Shown piece by piece: positions 40,590-51,653 of a stretch of 64,000 nucleotides of DNA. The notes below the pieces were generated by a model. That model saw only the letters and a list, made by a program, of their open reading frames with translations, had not been told where the DNA came from and did no database searches. The stretch lies in assembly GCF_014193375.1 (NCBI RefSeq), contig NZ_JACHZF010000002.1, positions 124,001-188,000 of the forward strand, given 5' to 3'. A program made the translations under genes and the position numbers. This DNA comes from Halomonas campaniensis (GTDB taxonomy: Bacteria; Pseudomonadota; Gammaproteobacteria; Pseudomonadales; Halomonadaceae). Each line of letters opens with the position of its first letter. Within the stretch, counting starts at the first letter, position 1.

Positions 40590-41543
40590 TGGATTATGCA
40601 GGGCCTCGGCGGCGCCCAGCAGCCCCGGCCAGGGCGCGGTGACCAGGTGCACGGGGATCGCCGCCGTGTAGGCGCCCATGCGCCCCTTGGCGGCGAAGGC
40701 CTCGCAGAAGCGGCTCCGCGGCAGCCACTCCCGCAGCCGGGGCAGGATGCCGCCGCACAGGGTGACGCCGCCGCGGGCGCCCATCGTCAGGGCCGCGTCG
40801 CCGCAGACGTCGCCGAGGATCTTCAGGAACCGCAGCAGGGTATCACGGGCCACCGGGTCGCCGTCGGCTGCGGCGGTGACCTCGGCGGGGGTGGCGTAGC
40901 GGGGCGGGGCGCCCTTCAGCGAACAGTGGGCCAGGTAGAGGTCCAGCAGCCCCTGGCCGCACAGCAGGCGCTCCACCGAGACGCGGCCGTAGCGGTTGCG
41001 GAAGTGGCGCAGCAGGTTCTGCTCGCGCTCGTCGGTGGGGGCGAAGGTGACATGCCCCCCCTCGGTGGGCAGCGGGATCCAGGCGTGGCGGCCGGGGAAG
41101 AGCCCGGCCACGCCGAGGCCGGTGCCGGGGCCGATCACCAGCCGGGCCGCATGGGGGATCGCCTCGCCGGGCTGCACCTCGACCAGGTCGTCCTCGGCCA
41201 GGTGGGGCACGCCCAGCGCCTGGGCGGTGAAGTCGTTGATCACCTTGAACAGCGAGAGCTCAAGCGCGGCCTGGGCCTCGGCCCGGGAGAAGGACCAGGG
41301 GTTGTTGGTCATGGTGACCCGGTCGCCGCGGATCGGGCAGGCGAAGGCCAGGCAGGCCTCGCGCGGGGCCCCTTCGCCGGTGGCGCCGACCCGAGCCAGG
41401 TAGTCGCGTACCGCCTCCACCAGGCCGGGGTAGTCGGCGCAGGGCAGGGCGAGGATGTCGTGGGGCGCGAAGCCGCCCGGGGTCACCAGGGCGAAGCGCG
41501 CGTTGGTGCCGCCAATGTCCCCAATAAGAGCGGGTCGAGTCAT
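40578..41543 (-). CDS. glk: Glucokinase
   Basis: ATP-dependent glucokinase of 321 aa, identical in length to E. coli Glk. N-terminal LIGDIGGTNARFALVTPGG is the phosphate-binding loop; TNNPWSF carries the glucose contacts, and LVIGPGTGLGVAGLFPG follows. The start at 41543 (MTRPAL) has AAAGGAC upstream; the frame continues 13 codons without support. It follows edd by 48 bp. Produces the glucose 6-phosphate used by Zwf from glucose released by the alpha-glucosidases. Confidence 0.96.
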   Translation of the reverse strand: MTRPALIGDIGGTNARFALVTPGGFAPHDILALPCADYPGLVEAVRDYLARVGATGEGAPREACLAFACPIRGDRVTMTNNPWSFSRAEAQAALELSLFKVINDFTAQALGVPHLAEDDLVEVQPGEAIPHAARLVIGPGTGLGVAGLFPGRHAWIPLPTEGGHVTFAPTDEREQNLLRHFRNRYGRVSVERLLCGQGLLDLYLAHCSLKGAPPRYATPAEVTAAADGDPVARDTLLRFLKILGDVCGDAALTMGARGGVTLCGGILPRLREWLPRSRFCEAFAAKGRMGAYTAAIPVHLVTAPWPGLLGAAEALHNPEVE

Positions 41544-41591
41544 CGTCGATATGTCCTTTCTGTCTACGGCGCTTCTCGCCATGGCCGCAGC

Positions 41592-43478
<1,887 letters not shown>

Positions 43479-43504
43479 GGGGCACCTCGGTCTCTTGTGG
43501 CGTG

Positions 43505-43522
43505 TTTGGTAAGTTTACCAAA
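43505..43522. promoter_or_regulatory. edd: Perfect palindrome upstream of edd, HexR-like core
   Basis: TTTGGTAAGTTTACCAAA has 8-bp arms around GT and shares the core GTAAGTTTAC with the zwf site at 18456-18469. It matches the textbook HexR consensus only partly, so it may be a variant site or a site for another regulator. Confidence 0.55.
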
Positions 43523-43568
43523 ATTTAATCCGGATTCCTCGCCATCCTAGCCGGAGTCTCGGCATTTT

Positions 43569-43583
43569 TGTAGTTTTATTACC
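43569..43583. promoter_or_regulatory. edd: HexR-like operator upstream of edd, distal
   Basis: TGTAGTTTTATTACC matches 14 of 15 positions of TGTARTWWWAYTACA, the best HexR match in the window, 91-105 bp upstream of edd and just after the aldehyde dehydrogenase stop. Confidence 0.65.
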
Positions 43584-43611
43584 TTGAGCTTTTGGCTGAC
43601 GTCGCTTCCGG

Positions 43612-45009
43612 CTAGAGCCCCAGCAGCCTGAGCAGCCAGCGGCGGTAGGGGGGATTCAGCAGCCCCACGGCATTGTGCCGCGCCTGGAGGAAGACGCTGC
43701 GCTCCAGGCTGAAGCGCAGGAAGCCGGCCTCGCCCTGGTAGGCCCCCATGCCGCTCTCGCCCACGCCGCCGAAGGGCAGCGCCGGCACGGCGTTGTGCCA
43801 CAGGGTGTCGTTGAACACCACGCCGCCGGAGTGGGTCGTCTCCAGCAGCCGCTGCCGTTGCCCGGGGTCGTCGGTGAAGGCGTAGAGCGCCAGCGGACGG
43901 GGGCCGGCGTTGACATGGCCGATGGCGGCGTCGAGGTCGCGCACGCCGACGATCGGCAGCCAGGGGCCGAAGATCTCCTCGCGCATCAGCGACAGGCCCT
44001 CGTGGGGGTCGATCACCAGGGTCGGCGGCAGCTTGGCCCCGCCGCCCGGCAGCTCGACACGCTCGCCCAGGGCGATCACCCGGCAGCCATGGTCGCGGGC
44101 CTCCTCCAGCATCCCCTCGAGCCGCGCTCGCTGGCGGGCCCCGAGCACGGCGCTGTAGTCCTCGCTGGCGGTGCCCCGGGGGTAGAAGTCGGCCACCGTC
44201 CGGCGCATTGCCTCGATGAAGGCGCCGAGCCGCGAGGCCTCGATCAGCACGTGGTCCGGGGCGATGCAGGTCTGGCCGGCGTTGAGCCACTTGCCGAAGG
44301 CGATGCGCTCGGCGGCCTTGGCGAGGTCGGCGTCCCGGCAGACGATCGCCGGGGTCTTGCCGCCCAGCTCCAGGGTGATGGGCGTCAGGTTGGCGGCGGC
44401 CGCCCGGGCCACCTCCCGCCCGGTGTCGGCGTGGCCGGTGAACAGCAGGTGGTCCAGCGGCAGCGCCGCGAAGTCGCGGGCCGTCTCCACCCCGCCCAGC
44501 ACCACGCAGAGCTCCTCGGCGCCGAAGTAGCGGTCGACCAGGCGGGACAGCAGCTCGCTGGTGGCGGGGGTGTGCTCGCTGGGCTTGATCATCACCCGGT
44601 TGCCGGCGGCCAGGGCATCCACCGCCGGCAGCAGGGCCAGGTTCCAGGGATAGTTGGAGGGGGCGATGATGCCCACCACGCCGAGCGGCTGGCGATGGAT
44701 CCTGGCCCGGCCGGGCTTGAGCCGCCAGGGCACCGGCGCGCGGCGTGGTCGCATCCAGCGCCTGAGGTGGCGCCGCGCATGGCGCACCGCCTGGAGCACC
44801 GTGGCGACCTCCGCCAGGCGGGTCTCGGCCTCGGCGCGGTGGCCGAAGTCGCGGCCGATGGCACGGGCGATCTCGTCGCGGTGGCGGCGGGTCAGGGTCG
44901 CCAGCCGGGCCAGCCGGTCGCGGCGGATGGCCAGGCCGGGGTAGGGCTCGGCCGCGAAGGCGCGACGCTGGGCGTCGAACTGCGCCTGCAGCTCGCGGAC
45001 ATCGGTCAT
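43612..45009 (-). CDS. Coniferyl-aldehyde-dehydrogenase-like NAD(P)-dependent aldehyde dehydrogenase
   Basis: Aldehyde dehydrogenase of 465 aa, CalB-like (coniferyl aldehyde dehydrogenase) subgroup. Cofactor and catalytic motifs: GIIAPSNYPWNLALLPAVDA, ELGGKTPAIV with the general base glutamate, and NAGQTCIAPDH with the nucleophilic cysteine. The start at 45009 has GGAG upstream; the frame runs further without support. The C-terminus is hydrophobic and basic (RRWLLRLLGL), as in membrane-associated long-chain aldehyde dehydrogenases. It precedes edd on the same strand with 133 bp between and is probably a separate unit. The substrate is unknown. Confidence 0.92.
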   Translation of the reverse strand: MTDVRELQAQFDAQRRAFAAEPYPGLAIRRDRLARLATLTRRHRDEIARAIGRDFGHRAEAETRLAEVATVLQAVRHARRHLRRWMRPRRAPVPWRLKPGRARIHRQPLGVVGIIAPSNYPWNLALLPAVDALAAGNRVMIKPSEHTPATSELLSRLVDRYFGAEELCVVLGGVETARDFAALPLDHLLFTGHADTGREVARAAAANLTPITLELGGKTPAIVCRDADLAKAAERIAFGKWLNAGQTCIAPDHVLIEASRLGAFIEAMRRTVADFYPRGTASEDYSAVLGARQRARLEGMLEEARDHGCRVIALGERVELPGGGAKLPPTLVIDPHEGLSLMREEIFGPWLPIVGVRDLDAAIGHVNAGPRPLALYAFTDDPGQRQRLLETTHSGGVVFNDTLWHNAVPALPFGGVGESGMGAYQGEAGFLRFSLERSVFLQARHNAVGLLNPPYRRWLLRLLGL

Positions 45010-45126
45010 GCACGTCTCCGTGTGTCGGTGAGGATGGAAGGAGGCTCGGACACTGGGCACAATGTAGGCCTTCTGCCAACGGCTTGTCAGCAGCTGGTGC
45101 GGAGGCATCGCTCGGAGCTTATCCGA

Positions 45127-45294
45127 GGGCAGGCCTGCGAGGAGGCGCTGTGAACCCCTCCCTGGGCGCTACCGACGCCCTGCTTCGCTCTCGCGTCCTG
45201 CTCCGCTTGCAGGACCAGTGCTGGCCATCCATGGCCAGCCCGTTCGAAGCAGTGCTTCTCACCTCTGGCGTAGGACCTCCTCTTCGGCCTGCCC
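45127..45294. mobile_element. MITE-like element with 19-bp terminal inverted repeats
   Basis: GGGCAGGCCTGCGAGGAGG (45127-45145) and the reverse complement of 45276-45294 (GGGCAGGCCGAAGAGGAGG) match at 16 of 19 positions and stop sharply at both ends. The 168-bp element has internal hairpins: GGGCG/CGCCC (45164-45180), CTGGCCAT-CC-ATGGCCAG (45221-45238) and GAAGC-AGT-GCTTC (45246-45258). No gene or target-site duplication is seen. It fills most of the 330-bp gap between the aldehyde dehydrogenase and the FemAB-like gene. It could be a non-autonomous mobile repeat or a structured RNA. Confidence 0.6.
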
Positions 45295-45339
45295 CCGGCC
45301 CTTCTCGCTTTAGATAGCTGTAATTGCCCAGGAGCCTCT

Positions 45340-46479
45340 ATGACTCAGCTGGTGCTGCAAGAACTCCCCGCCATCGAGGCGGTGCCGGCCGCGGCCTGGA
45401 ACGCCCTGGTCGGCGATGACCACCCCTTCCTGCGCCACGAGTTCCTGCACGCCCTGGAGGCCAGCGGCTCGGTGAGCCGGGCCACCGGCTGGGTGCCGCG
45501 CCACCTGACGCTGTGGCGGGGCGAGGCGCTGGTGGGGGTGATGCCCCACTACCACAAGTACCACTCCTTCGGGGAGTACGTCTTCGACTGGAGCTGGGCC
45601 GATGCCTGGGAGCGGGCCGGCGGCCGCTACTACCCCAAGGGGCTCACGGCGATTCCCTACACGCCGGCACCCGGGCCTCGCCTGGCGCTGGCGGAAGGGG
45701 TCGACCCCCTGGCGGCCCGGGAACTGCTGGCCACGGCCTGGGAGGCGGGCGAGCTCTCCAGCTGGCACCTGCTGTTCGCCCCCGACGAGGAGGCGGCCGC
45801 CTGGCAGGCGGCGCGCCCCGGCCTGCTGGCCCGCCACGGGGTCCAGTTCCAGTGGCGGGACGCCGGCTACGGCGACTTCGACGGCTTCCTGGCTGCCATG
45901 ACCGCGAAGCGGCGCAAGGCGATCCGCCGCGAGCGGCGCATCGTCGCCGACCAGGGGCTGACCCTGCATCGCCTCGAGGGGGCGGCGATCGACGCCGCGG
46001 CGCTCGAGCACTTCTTCCACTGCTACGGGATCACCTACCGGGAGCGCGGCCGCCACGGCTACCTCAACCTCGACTTCTTCCGTCGCCTGCACGCCTCGAT
46101 GCCCGACAGCCTGCTGCTGGTGCAGGCCAGGCTGGACGACACCCCGGTGGCCGCCGCCCTCTGCCTGCAGGGGGCGCGCACCCTCTACGGCCGCTACTGG
46201 GGCAGCGAGGTGGTGGCCGACTGCCTGCACTTCGAGGCCTGCTACTACCAGGGCATCGAGCACTGCCTGGCGCGGGGGCTGACCACCTTCGACCCGGGCA
46301 CCCAGGGCGAGCACAAGCTGTCCCGGGGCTTCGGCCCGCGCCTGTTGACGTCGCTTCACCACATCGCCGACCCTCGCCTGCGCGACGCGGTGGCGCGCTT
46401 CTGCGCCGAGGAGCGGGCCCATGTCAGGGCCTACTGCGCCGCCGCCGAACAGGCGCTGCCGTTTCGCAGCCGTCGGTGA
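45340..46479 (+). CDS. FemAB-like GNAT-superfamily protein (peptidogalycan-type, DUF482)
   Basis: Cytoplasmic protein of 379 aa recognised as the FemAB-like/DUF482 family (often labelled peptidogalycan biosynthesis protein). Pattern elements: HPFLRHEFLHALEASGSVS near the N-terminus, HYHKYHSFGEYVFDWSWADA, YYPKGLTAIPYTPAPGPR, MTAKRRKAIRRERRIV, and a GNAT-like C-terminal half with YGRYWGSEVVADCLHFEACYY and FDPGTQGEHKLSRGF. Transfer of an aminoacyl or acyl group is assumed by family; the substrate is unknown. It lies 84 bp upstream of ftsB with its own start signal (AGGAG-like). Confidence 0.85.
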   Translation: MTQLVLQELPAIEAVPAAAWNALVGDDHPFLRHEFLHALEASGSVSRATGWVPRHLTLWRGEALVGVMPHYHKYHSFGEYVFDWSWADAWERAGGRYYPKGLTAIPYTPAPGPRLALAEGVDPLAARELLATAWEAGELSSWHLLFAPDEEAAAWQAARPGLLARHGVQFQWRDAGYGDFDGFLAAMTAKRRKAIRRERRIVADQGLTLHRLEGAAIDAAALEHFFHCYGITYRERGRHGYLNLDFFRRLHASMPDSLLLVQARLDDTPVAAALCLQGARTLYGRYWGSEVVADCLHFEACYYQGIEHCLARGLTTFDPGTQGEHKLSRGFGPRLLTSLHHIADPRLRDAVARFCAEERAHVRAYCAAAEQALPFRSRR

Positions 46480-46563
46480 ACGAGCGCCCCGAGATTGGCC
46501 CTGCCTCCGGACGGTGAAGATGGCATAATGCCCGCCATCGAAACGTCGTGACGGAAGTGTCGA

Positions 46564-46902
46564 ATGCTCAAGTGGTTGGCCGTGGTACTCGTGGTCCTGC
46601 TTGCCCTGCTGCAGTATCGGCTGTGGCTCGGCGAGGGGGGCATCCGTGACCTCGGCATGGTGCGCGAGCGGGTCGCGCTGCTCGAGGAGGCCAACAAGCC
46701 GCTGCGCGACCGCAACGCCCGCCTGGCCGCCGAGGTGGTCGACCTCAAGACCGGGCTGGATGCCATCGAGGAGCGCGGGCGCAGCGACATCGGCATGGTG
46801 CGCACCGACGAGCAGTTCTTCTGGGTGCCGGGGGTGGTGGTGGAGGCCACGCGCCCGGTCACCCCGCCCGAGCTGCCCGCGGCCGCGGAGGTGACACGGT
46901 GA
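46564..46902 (+). CDS. ftsB: Cell division protein FtsB
   Basis: Small bitopic division protein, 112 aa, that joins FtsL and FtsQ in the divisome. One N-terminal membrane helix (WLAVVLVVLLALLQYRLWLG, residues 4-23), then a coiled coil (about 30-68: VALLEEANKPLRDRNARLAAEV). The ending [20 protein letters not shown] is disordered. The gene overlaps ispD by 4 bp (GTGA), the classical ftsB-ispD order in gammaproteobacteria. Confidence 0.95.
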   Translation: MLKWLAVVLVVLLALLQYRLWLGEGGIRDLGMVRERVALLEEANKPLRDRNARLAAEVVDLKTGLDAIEERGRSDIGMVRTDEQFFWVPGVVVEATRPVTPPELPAAAEVTR

Positions 46903-47648
46903 GCGCGCCCCTGTGGCTGGTGGTGCCGGCGGCCGGGCAGGGGCGGCGCATGGGTGCCGACCGGCCCAAGCAGTACCTGGCGCTGGGCGGCCGGCCGGTG
47001 CTGGCCAGGACCCTGGCGCGGCTCCATGAGGCGTTTCCCGGGGCGCGCCTGTGCCTCTGCCTCGACCCGCAGGATGCCCGCTTCGACCCGGCCTGGGTGC
47101 CCTTCGCCCACTGGCGGCGGGTCGGCGGCGGCGCCGAGCGGGTCGACTCGGTCGCCAACGCCCTGGCCGCCATCCGCGCCGAGGCCGGCGACGACGACCT
47201 GGTGCTGGTCCACGACGTGGCACGCCCCTGCGTCACCACGGCGGACCTCCGGCGGCTCCACGCGGTGCTCTCGGCGGACTCGGTGGGCGGCCTGCTGGCT
47301 GCCCCGGTGGCGGACACCATGAAGCGCGACGACGGTGCCGGCCGGGTGGCCACCACCGAACCGCGCGCCGGCCTCTGGCATGCCCTGACCCCCCAGGGGT
47401 TTCGCTACGGCCTGCTGCGCCGGGCCCTGGCGGCTGCCCGGGAGGCCGGCGTCACGGTCACCGACGAGGCCTCGGCCGTCGAGGCCCTGGGCGCCTCGCC
47501 GCGGCTGGTGGCCGGACGGCGCGACAACCTCAAGATTACCCACCCCGAGGACCTGGCCCTGGCCGAGCTGATCCTGGCCGCCCAGGCGCGCCAGGCGCCT
47601 GCCTCGGTCGACACGGCGCCGGCGTCGGCCGGCCCCCTGGAGAGATGA
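46899..47648 (+). CDS. ispD: 2-C-methyl-D-erythritol 4-phosphate cytidylyltransferase
   Basis: MEP-pathway enzyme of 249 aa transferring CMP to methylerythritol phosphate. Begins with GTG at 46899 (GGAGGT upstream), overlapping the ftsB stop. Signature: [38 protein letters not shown] and [11 protein letters not shown] complete the family pattern. A C-terminal extension of about 20 residues ([20 protein letters not shown]) is not conserved. The stop overlaps the first base of ispF. Confidence 0.95.
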   Translation: MSAPLWLVVPAAGQGRRMGADRPKQYLALGGRPVLARTLARLHEAFPGARLCLCLDPQDARFDPAWVPFAHWRRVGGGAERVDSVANALAAIRAEAGDDDLVLVHDVARPCVTTADLRRLHAVLSADSVGGLLAAPVADTMKRDDGAGRVATTEPRAGLWHALTPQGFRYGLLRRALAAAREAGVTVTDEASAVEALGASPRLVAGRRDNLKITHPEDLALAELILAAQARQAPASVDTAPASAGPLER

Positions 47649-48139
47649 TGCGAATCGGCCACGGCTTCGACGTCCACCGCTTCGGCGAGGGCGACCACCT
47701 GATGATCGGCGGGGTCGCCGTGCCCTTCGAGCACGGCTTCGTCGCCCACTCCGACGGCGACGTGCTGCTCCATGCCATCAGCGATGCCCTGCTCGGCGCC
47801 TGTGCCCTGGGCGACATCGGCCGCCACTTCCCCGATACCGATCCGGCCTGGGCCGGTGCCGACAGCCGGGCGCTGCTGCGCCACGTGGTGGGGCTGGTGC
47901 GCCAGGCCGGCTACCGGGTGGGCAACCTGGATGCCACGGTGATCGCCCAGGCGCCGAAGATGGCGCCGCATATCGGCGCCATGGCGGCGCGCATCGCCGA
48001 GGACCTCGGCGTCGCCGTCTCGGCCGTCAACGTCAAGGCGACCACCACCGAGCGGCTCGGCTTCACCGGCCGCGGCGAGGGCATCGCCGCCGAGGCGGTG
48101 GTGCTGCTGCTGGCCGACCGGGAGTCGACGGGTGAGTGA
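47648..48139 (+). CDS. ispF: 2-C-methyl-D-erythritol 2,4-cyclodiphosphate synthase
   Basis: MEP-pathway enzyme of 163 aa that forms the cyclic diphosphate. Metal ligands D8, H10 and H42 are in place ([10 protein letters not shown] and [11 protein letters not shown]). [20 protein letters not shown] is the C-terminal signature. Tandem ATGs at 47645 and 47648; I chose the second because the family starts [10 protein letters not shown] and GGAGA is very close upstream. It overlaps truD by 8 bp. Confidence 0.95.
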   Translation: MRIGHGFDVHRFGEGDHLMIGGVAVPFEHGFVAHSDGDVLLHAISDALLGACALGDIGRHFPDTDPAWAGADSRALLRHVVGLVRQAGYRVGNLDATVIAQAPKMAPHIGAMAARIAEDLGVAVSAVNVKATTTERLGFTGRGEGIAAEAVVLLLADRESTGE

Positions 48140-49196
48140 CGCGGCCCTGGATGCCATCGACTGGCCGCCGGCCTGGCCGCGGGTGCTGGACCCCGAGTTC
48201 GGCCCGCCGACGCCCGGCGACTACCGGGCCAGCCCCGAGGATTTCCGGGTCGACGAGGTCCTGGACTTCGTCCCCGAGGGGGAGGGCGAACACCTCTGGC
48301 TGTTCATCGAGAAGCGCGACCAGACCACCGCCATGGCCGCCCGGGAGCTGGCGCGGCTGTGTGGCGCCTCGCCCCGGGAGGTCGGCTACGCCGGCATGAA
48401 GGACCGCGTCGCCGTGACCCGGCAGTGGCTCTCGGTGCAGCTGCCCGGCCGCGAGGCACCCGAGGGGCTGGCCGAGGCGCTCGGCGAGCGCGGCATCCGG
48501 GTGCTCGACCAGGGGCGCCACCCGCGCAAGCTCAAGCGCGGCGTGCACCGCGCCAACCGCTTCCGCCTGCGGATCACCGGGGCCGCGGTGGGCGACCCCG
48601 CCCTCGAGGTGCGCTGGGCGCGGCTGGTGGAGCAGGGCGTGGCCAACGTCTTCGGTCCCCAGCGCTTCGGCCCCGGCGGCCGCAACCTGCTGCGCGCCCG
48701 CGCGCTGCTGGCCCGCGGCTGGCGCAAGCGCGACGACCGCGACGGCATGCTGCTCTCGGCGGCGCGCAGCTTCCTGTTCAACGAGGGGCTGGCCGAGCGC
48801 ATCCGCGACGGCAGCTGGCATCGCCTGCTGCCCGGCGAGGTGGCGATCCTCGACGGCACGGCGAGCCAGTTCACCGTGGAGCTGCCGGATGCCGAGCTCG
48901 AGGCCCGCGCCGCCCGGCTCGACCTGCACCCGAGCGGGGTGCTGTGGGGCGTGGGCGACTCCGTGGCCGTCGGCGAGGCGCGGGCCCGGGAGGCGCGCCT
49001 TCCCGAGCGCTATCCGGGGCTGTGTGGCGGGCTCGAGCGTGCCGGGGTGCGCCTGGCGCGACGGGCCCTGCGGCTGCGCCTCGCCGAGCCGGAGCTGGCC
49101 ACCGGGGAGGACGAGCTCTGGCTCTCCTTCACCCTGCCGCGCGGCGCCTTCGCCACCGGCGTGCTGAGAGAACTGATCGCGCACCCGACGCTGTGA
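48132..49196 (+). CDS. truD: tRNA pseudouridine(13) synthase
   Basis: TruD of 354 aa, isomerising U13 in tRNA-Glu. GTG start at 48132 within the ispF end, GGGAG upstream. Catalytic aspartate D91 in [17 protein letters not shown]. Other TruD blocks: [42 protein letters not shown]. Located between ispF and surE as in many gammaproteobacteria. Confidence 0.95.
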   Translation: MSDAALDAIDWPPAWPRVLDPEFGPPTPGDYRASPEDFRVDEVLDFVPEGEGEHLWLFIEKRDQTTAMAARELARLCGASPREVGYAGMKDRVAVTRQWLSVQLPGREAPEGLAEALGERGIRVLDQGRHPRKLKRGVHRANRFRLRITGAAVGDPALEVRWARLVEQGVANVFGPQRFGPGGRNLLRARALLARGWRKRDDRDGMLLSAARSFLFNEGLAERIRDGSWHRLLPGEVAILDGTASQFTVELPDAELEARAARLDLHPSGVLWGVGDSVAVGEARAREARLPERYPGLCGGLERAGVRLARRALRLRLAEPELATGEDELWLSFTLPRGAFATGVLRELIAHPTL

Positions 49197-49224
49197 GCGG
49201 GTGCGCCGCCATCGAGGAGTGACC

Positions 49225-49971
49225 ATGCGCCGACTACTGCTTTCCAACGACGACGGCGTGCATGCGCCGGGGCTGCGTGCCCTGCATGACGCCCTGGTGC
49301 CCCACGCCCGCCTGCGCGTGGTGGCCCCGGACCGCGACAAGAGCGGGGCCAGCAACTCCCTGACGCTGAGCCGGCCGCTCTCCCTGACCGACATGGAGAA
49401 CGGCTTCTACAGCGTCGACGGCACCCCGGCGGACTGCGTCTACCTGGGGGTCAACGGCGTCTGGGACGAGAAGCCGGACCTGGTGATCTCGGGCATCAAC
49501 CACGGCGGCAACCTGGGCGACGACGTGCTCTATTCGGGTACCGTGGCCGCCGCCATGGAGGGGCGCAACCTGGGCATGGCGGCCATCGCCATGTCGCTGG
49601 TCGGCTCCCGTCATTTCGATACCGCCGGACGGGTGGCGGCGAGCCTGGTGGGGGCGGCCGACCAGCTCTCGCTGCCGCCGCGCAGCCTGCTCAACGTCAA
49701 CGTGCCGGACCTGCCCTGGGACGAGGTCCAGGGTTTCCGGGTCACCCGCCTGGGCTACCGCGGCCCGGCCTCGCGGCCCCTCGAGGTGCGCGATCCCCGG
49801 GGACGCCTGCGCTGGTGGATCGCCGCGGCGGGCGAGAACGCCGACGACGGCCCCGATACCGACTTCGCCGCGGTGGAGGCCGGCTTCGTCTCCATCACCC
49901 CGCTGCAGACCGACCTGACCCGGCATGCGGCGCTCGACGACGTGCAGGGCTGGCTGGATGCACTCACCTGA
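49225..49971 (+). CDS. surE: 5'/3'-nucleotidase SurE
   Basis: Survival protein E, metal-dependent nucleotide phosphatase of 248 aa. Metal-binding NDDG at residues 8-11 ([16 protein letters not shown]), [13 protein letters not shown] and [26 protein letters not shown] are the family hallmarks. GAGGAG precedes the ATG at 49225. It overlaps or nearly adjoins pcm, depending on that gene's start. Confidence 0.96.
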   Translation: MRRLLLSNDDGVHAPGLRALHDALVPHARLRVVAPDRDKSGASNSLTLSRPLSLTDMENGFYSVDGTPADCVYLGVNGVWDEKPDLVISGINHGGNLGDDVLYSGTVAAAMEGRNLGMAAIAMSLVGSRHFDTAGRVAASLVGAADQLSLPPRSLLNVNVPDLPWDEVQGFRVTRLGYRGPASRPLEVRDPRGRLRWWIAAAGENADDGPDTDFAAVEAGFVSITPLQTDLTRHAALDDVQGWLDALT

Positions 49972-50002
49972 TCGACGGCCCGACCTGCTCCGTGGCGTGG
50001 GG

Positions 50003-50638
50003 ATGACCTCCCAGCGGACCCGCGACCGCATGGTGGGCCGGCTGGCCGGGCAGGGGATCCGCGACACCCGGGTCCTGGAGGTGATGGCCGCCGAGCCGCG
50101 CCACCTGTTCCTCGACGAGGCGCTCGCCCATCGCGCCTACGAGGACACCTCGCTGCCGATCGGCCACGGCCAGACGCTCTCGCAGCCCTGGATGGTGGCC
50201 CGGATGACCGAGCTGGTGATCCAGGAGGCGCCCGCCCGGGTGCTGGAGATCGGCACCGGCTCGGGCTACCAGACGCTGATCCTGTCGCGGCTGGTCCCGG
50301 AACTCTGGTCCATCGAAAGGATCAATGCCCTGCATCGCCGGGCCGGCCCGCGCCTGCGGCTGCTGGAGGCCCACAACGTCCGGCTGCGGATGGCCGATGG
50401 TGGCCACGGCTGGCCGGAGGAGGCCCCCTTCGATGTCATCCTGCTCACCGCCTGCGCCGGCGAGCTGCCCGAGCCCCTGCTCGCCCAGCTCGCCGACGGC
50501 GGGGTGCTGATCACGCCGCTGAGCACTGCCTCGGGAAGCCAGTGGCTCACCCGGGTGCAGCGCCGGGGCGACACATTCGAAACACAGCGTCTTGAACCGG
50601 TACGCTTCGTGCCGCTGCTGGAAGGCGTCATTCGTTGA
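50003..50638 (+). CDS. pcm: Protein-L-isoaspartate O-methyltransferase
   Basis: Repairs isoaspartyl residues using S-adenosylmethionine; 211 aa from the ATG at 50003 (MTSQRTRDRMVGRL), which matches the start of pseudomonad Pcm. An in-frame ATG at 49958 overlapping surE is possible. SAM-binding motif VLEIGTGSGYQTLIL; PRHLFLDEALAHRAYEDTSLPIGHGQTLSQPWMVARMTE-type core is split here as AHRAYEDTSLPIGHG and QTLSQPWMVARMTE. GTGGGG is the likely ribosome site. Part of the surE-pcm-nlpD-rpoS stress-survival block. Confidence 0.94.
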   Translation: MTSQRTRDRMVGRLAGQGIRDTRVLEVMAAEPRHLFLDEALAHRAYEDTSLPIGHGQTLSQPWMVARMTELVIQEAPARVLEIGTGSGYQTLILSRLVPELWSIERINALHRRAGPRLRLLEAHNVRLRMADGGHGWPEEAPFDVILLTACAGELPEPLLAQLADGGVLITPLSTASGSQWLTRVQRRGDTFETQRLEPVRFVPLLEGVIR

Positions 50639-50651
50639 AAGGAGTCGGCTG

Positions 50652-51653
50652 TTGAAGCGTCATCTCGGTATCTTCCTCAGGGGCGCGGGCATGGGGGCGG
50701 CGGACGCCGTGCCCGGCGTGTCCGGTGGTACCATCGCCTTCGTCACCGGCATCTACGAGGAGCTGATCCACACCATCAAGCAGTTCGGGCCCAGCGCCTT
50801 CGTCGCCTGGCGTCGCGGTGGCCTGCCGATGCTGGTGGTTCACCTCAACCTCGCCTTCGTGGTGCCCCTGCTGGTGGGGATCGCTGCCAGCCTGATCAGC
50901 GTGGCCCACCTGGTGGTGTGGCTGATGGACGACCATCCGCTGCTGCTCAACGGCTTCTTCTTCGGGCTGGTGGCGGCCTCGGCGCTGGTGGTCAGCCGCC
51001 ATCCCGCCGACTGGAAGTGGTGGCACCTGCTGCCGCTGGTGCTAGGCCTGGTGCTGGCCCACTTCCTGCCCGCGTTGATGCCGCTGGTCATGCAGATCGG
51101 CAGCCCCAACCTGATCCTGGTGGTGGGGGGCGCCATTGCCATCAGCGCGCTGCTGCTGCCGGGGGTGTCGGGCAGCTTCCTGCTGCTGACCATGGGACTC
51201 TACGGCACCGTGATGCAGGGCATCCGCAGCTTCGACCTGGGCCTGATCGCGATCTTCGGGGTGGGGTGCCTGATCGGCCTGTTCGTCTTCTCGCGGCTGC
51301 TCTCGTGGCTGCTGCGTCACTACCATACCGCCACCCTGCAGCTGCTGGTGGGCTTCATCATCGGTTCGCTGCCGGTACTCTGGCCCTGGCGGGAACTGGT
51401 ACGCTACCAGCTGGGCCCGGAAGGGCAGATGATTCCCCTCGACTACCGCTATCTCACCCCTGGCGACTATGCGCTGCTGACCGGCGAGGCGGCGCAGCTC
51501 GTGGCGGTGGGCGCGCTGATGCTGGCCGGGGCCGCCCTGGTGCTGCTGCTCGACCGCGGCGGGCGGCGTGCCCACTCGACCCGGCAGGCCGGCGCAGCTC
51601 CCGCGACCGGCGCGGCCAGAGAGTCAAACAAGGAGGAAGGCTCCGATGCGTAA
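50652..51653 (+). CDS. DUF368 undecaprenyl-phosphate translocase family protein (PopT-like)
   Basis: Polytopic inner-membrane protein of 333 aa. TTG start at 50652 with AAAGGAG upstream, giving (M)KRHLGIFLRGAGMGAADAVPG. The family signature ADAVPGVSGGTIAFVTGIYEEL is in the first helix and repeats inversely as LLLPGVSGSFLLLTMGLYG, consistent with the two-fold pseudo-symmetry of DUF368. Members have been shown to recycle undecaprenyl phosphate across the membrane for cell-wall and envelope glycan synthesis. Here it lies 13 bp after pcm and overlaps nlpD by 8 bp, so it is part of the pcm-nlpD transcript and sits next to a cell-wall hydrolase activator. Confidence 0.9.
   Translation: MKRHLGIFLRGAGMGAADAVPGVSGGTIAFVTGIYEELIHTIKQFGPSAFVAWRRGGLPMLVVHLNLAFVVPLLVGIAASLISVAHLVVWLMDDHPLLLNGFFFGLVAASALVVSRHPADWKWWHLLPLVLGLVLAHFLPALMPLVMQIGSPNLILVVGGAIAISALLLPGVSGSFLLLTMGLYGTVMQGIRSFDLGLIAIFGVGCLIGLFVFSRLLSWLLRHYHTATLQLLVGFIIGSLPVLWPWRELVRYQLGPEGQMIPLDYRYLTPGDYALLTGEAAQLVAVGALMLAGAALVLLLDRGGRRAHSTRQAGAAPATGAARESNKEEGSDA

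Noticed and set aside
45010..45339. Small open frame at 45084-45317 as a gene
   Set aside because: It runs through the inverted-repeat element, has no ribosome site and resembles no known protein.
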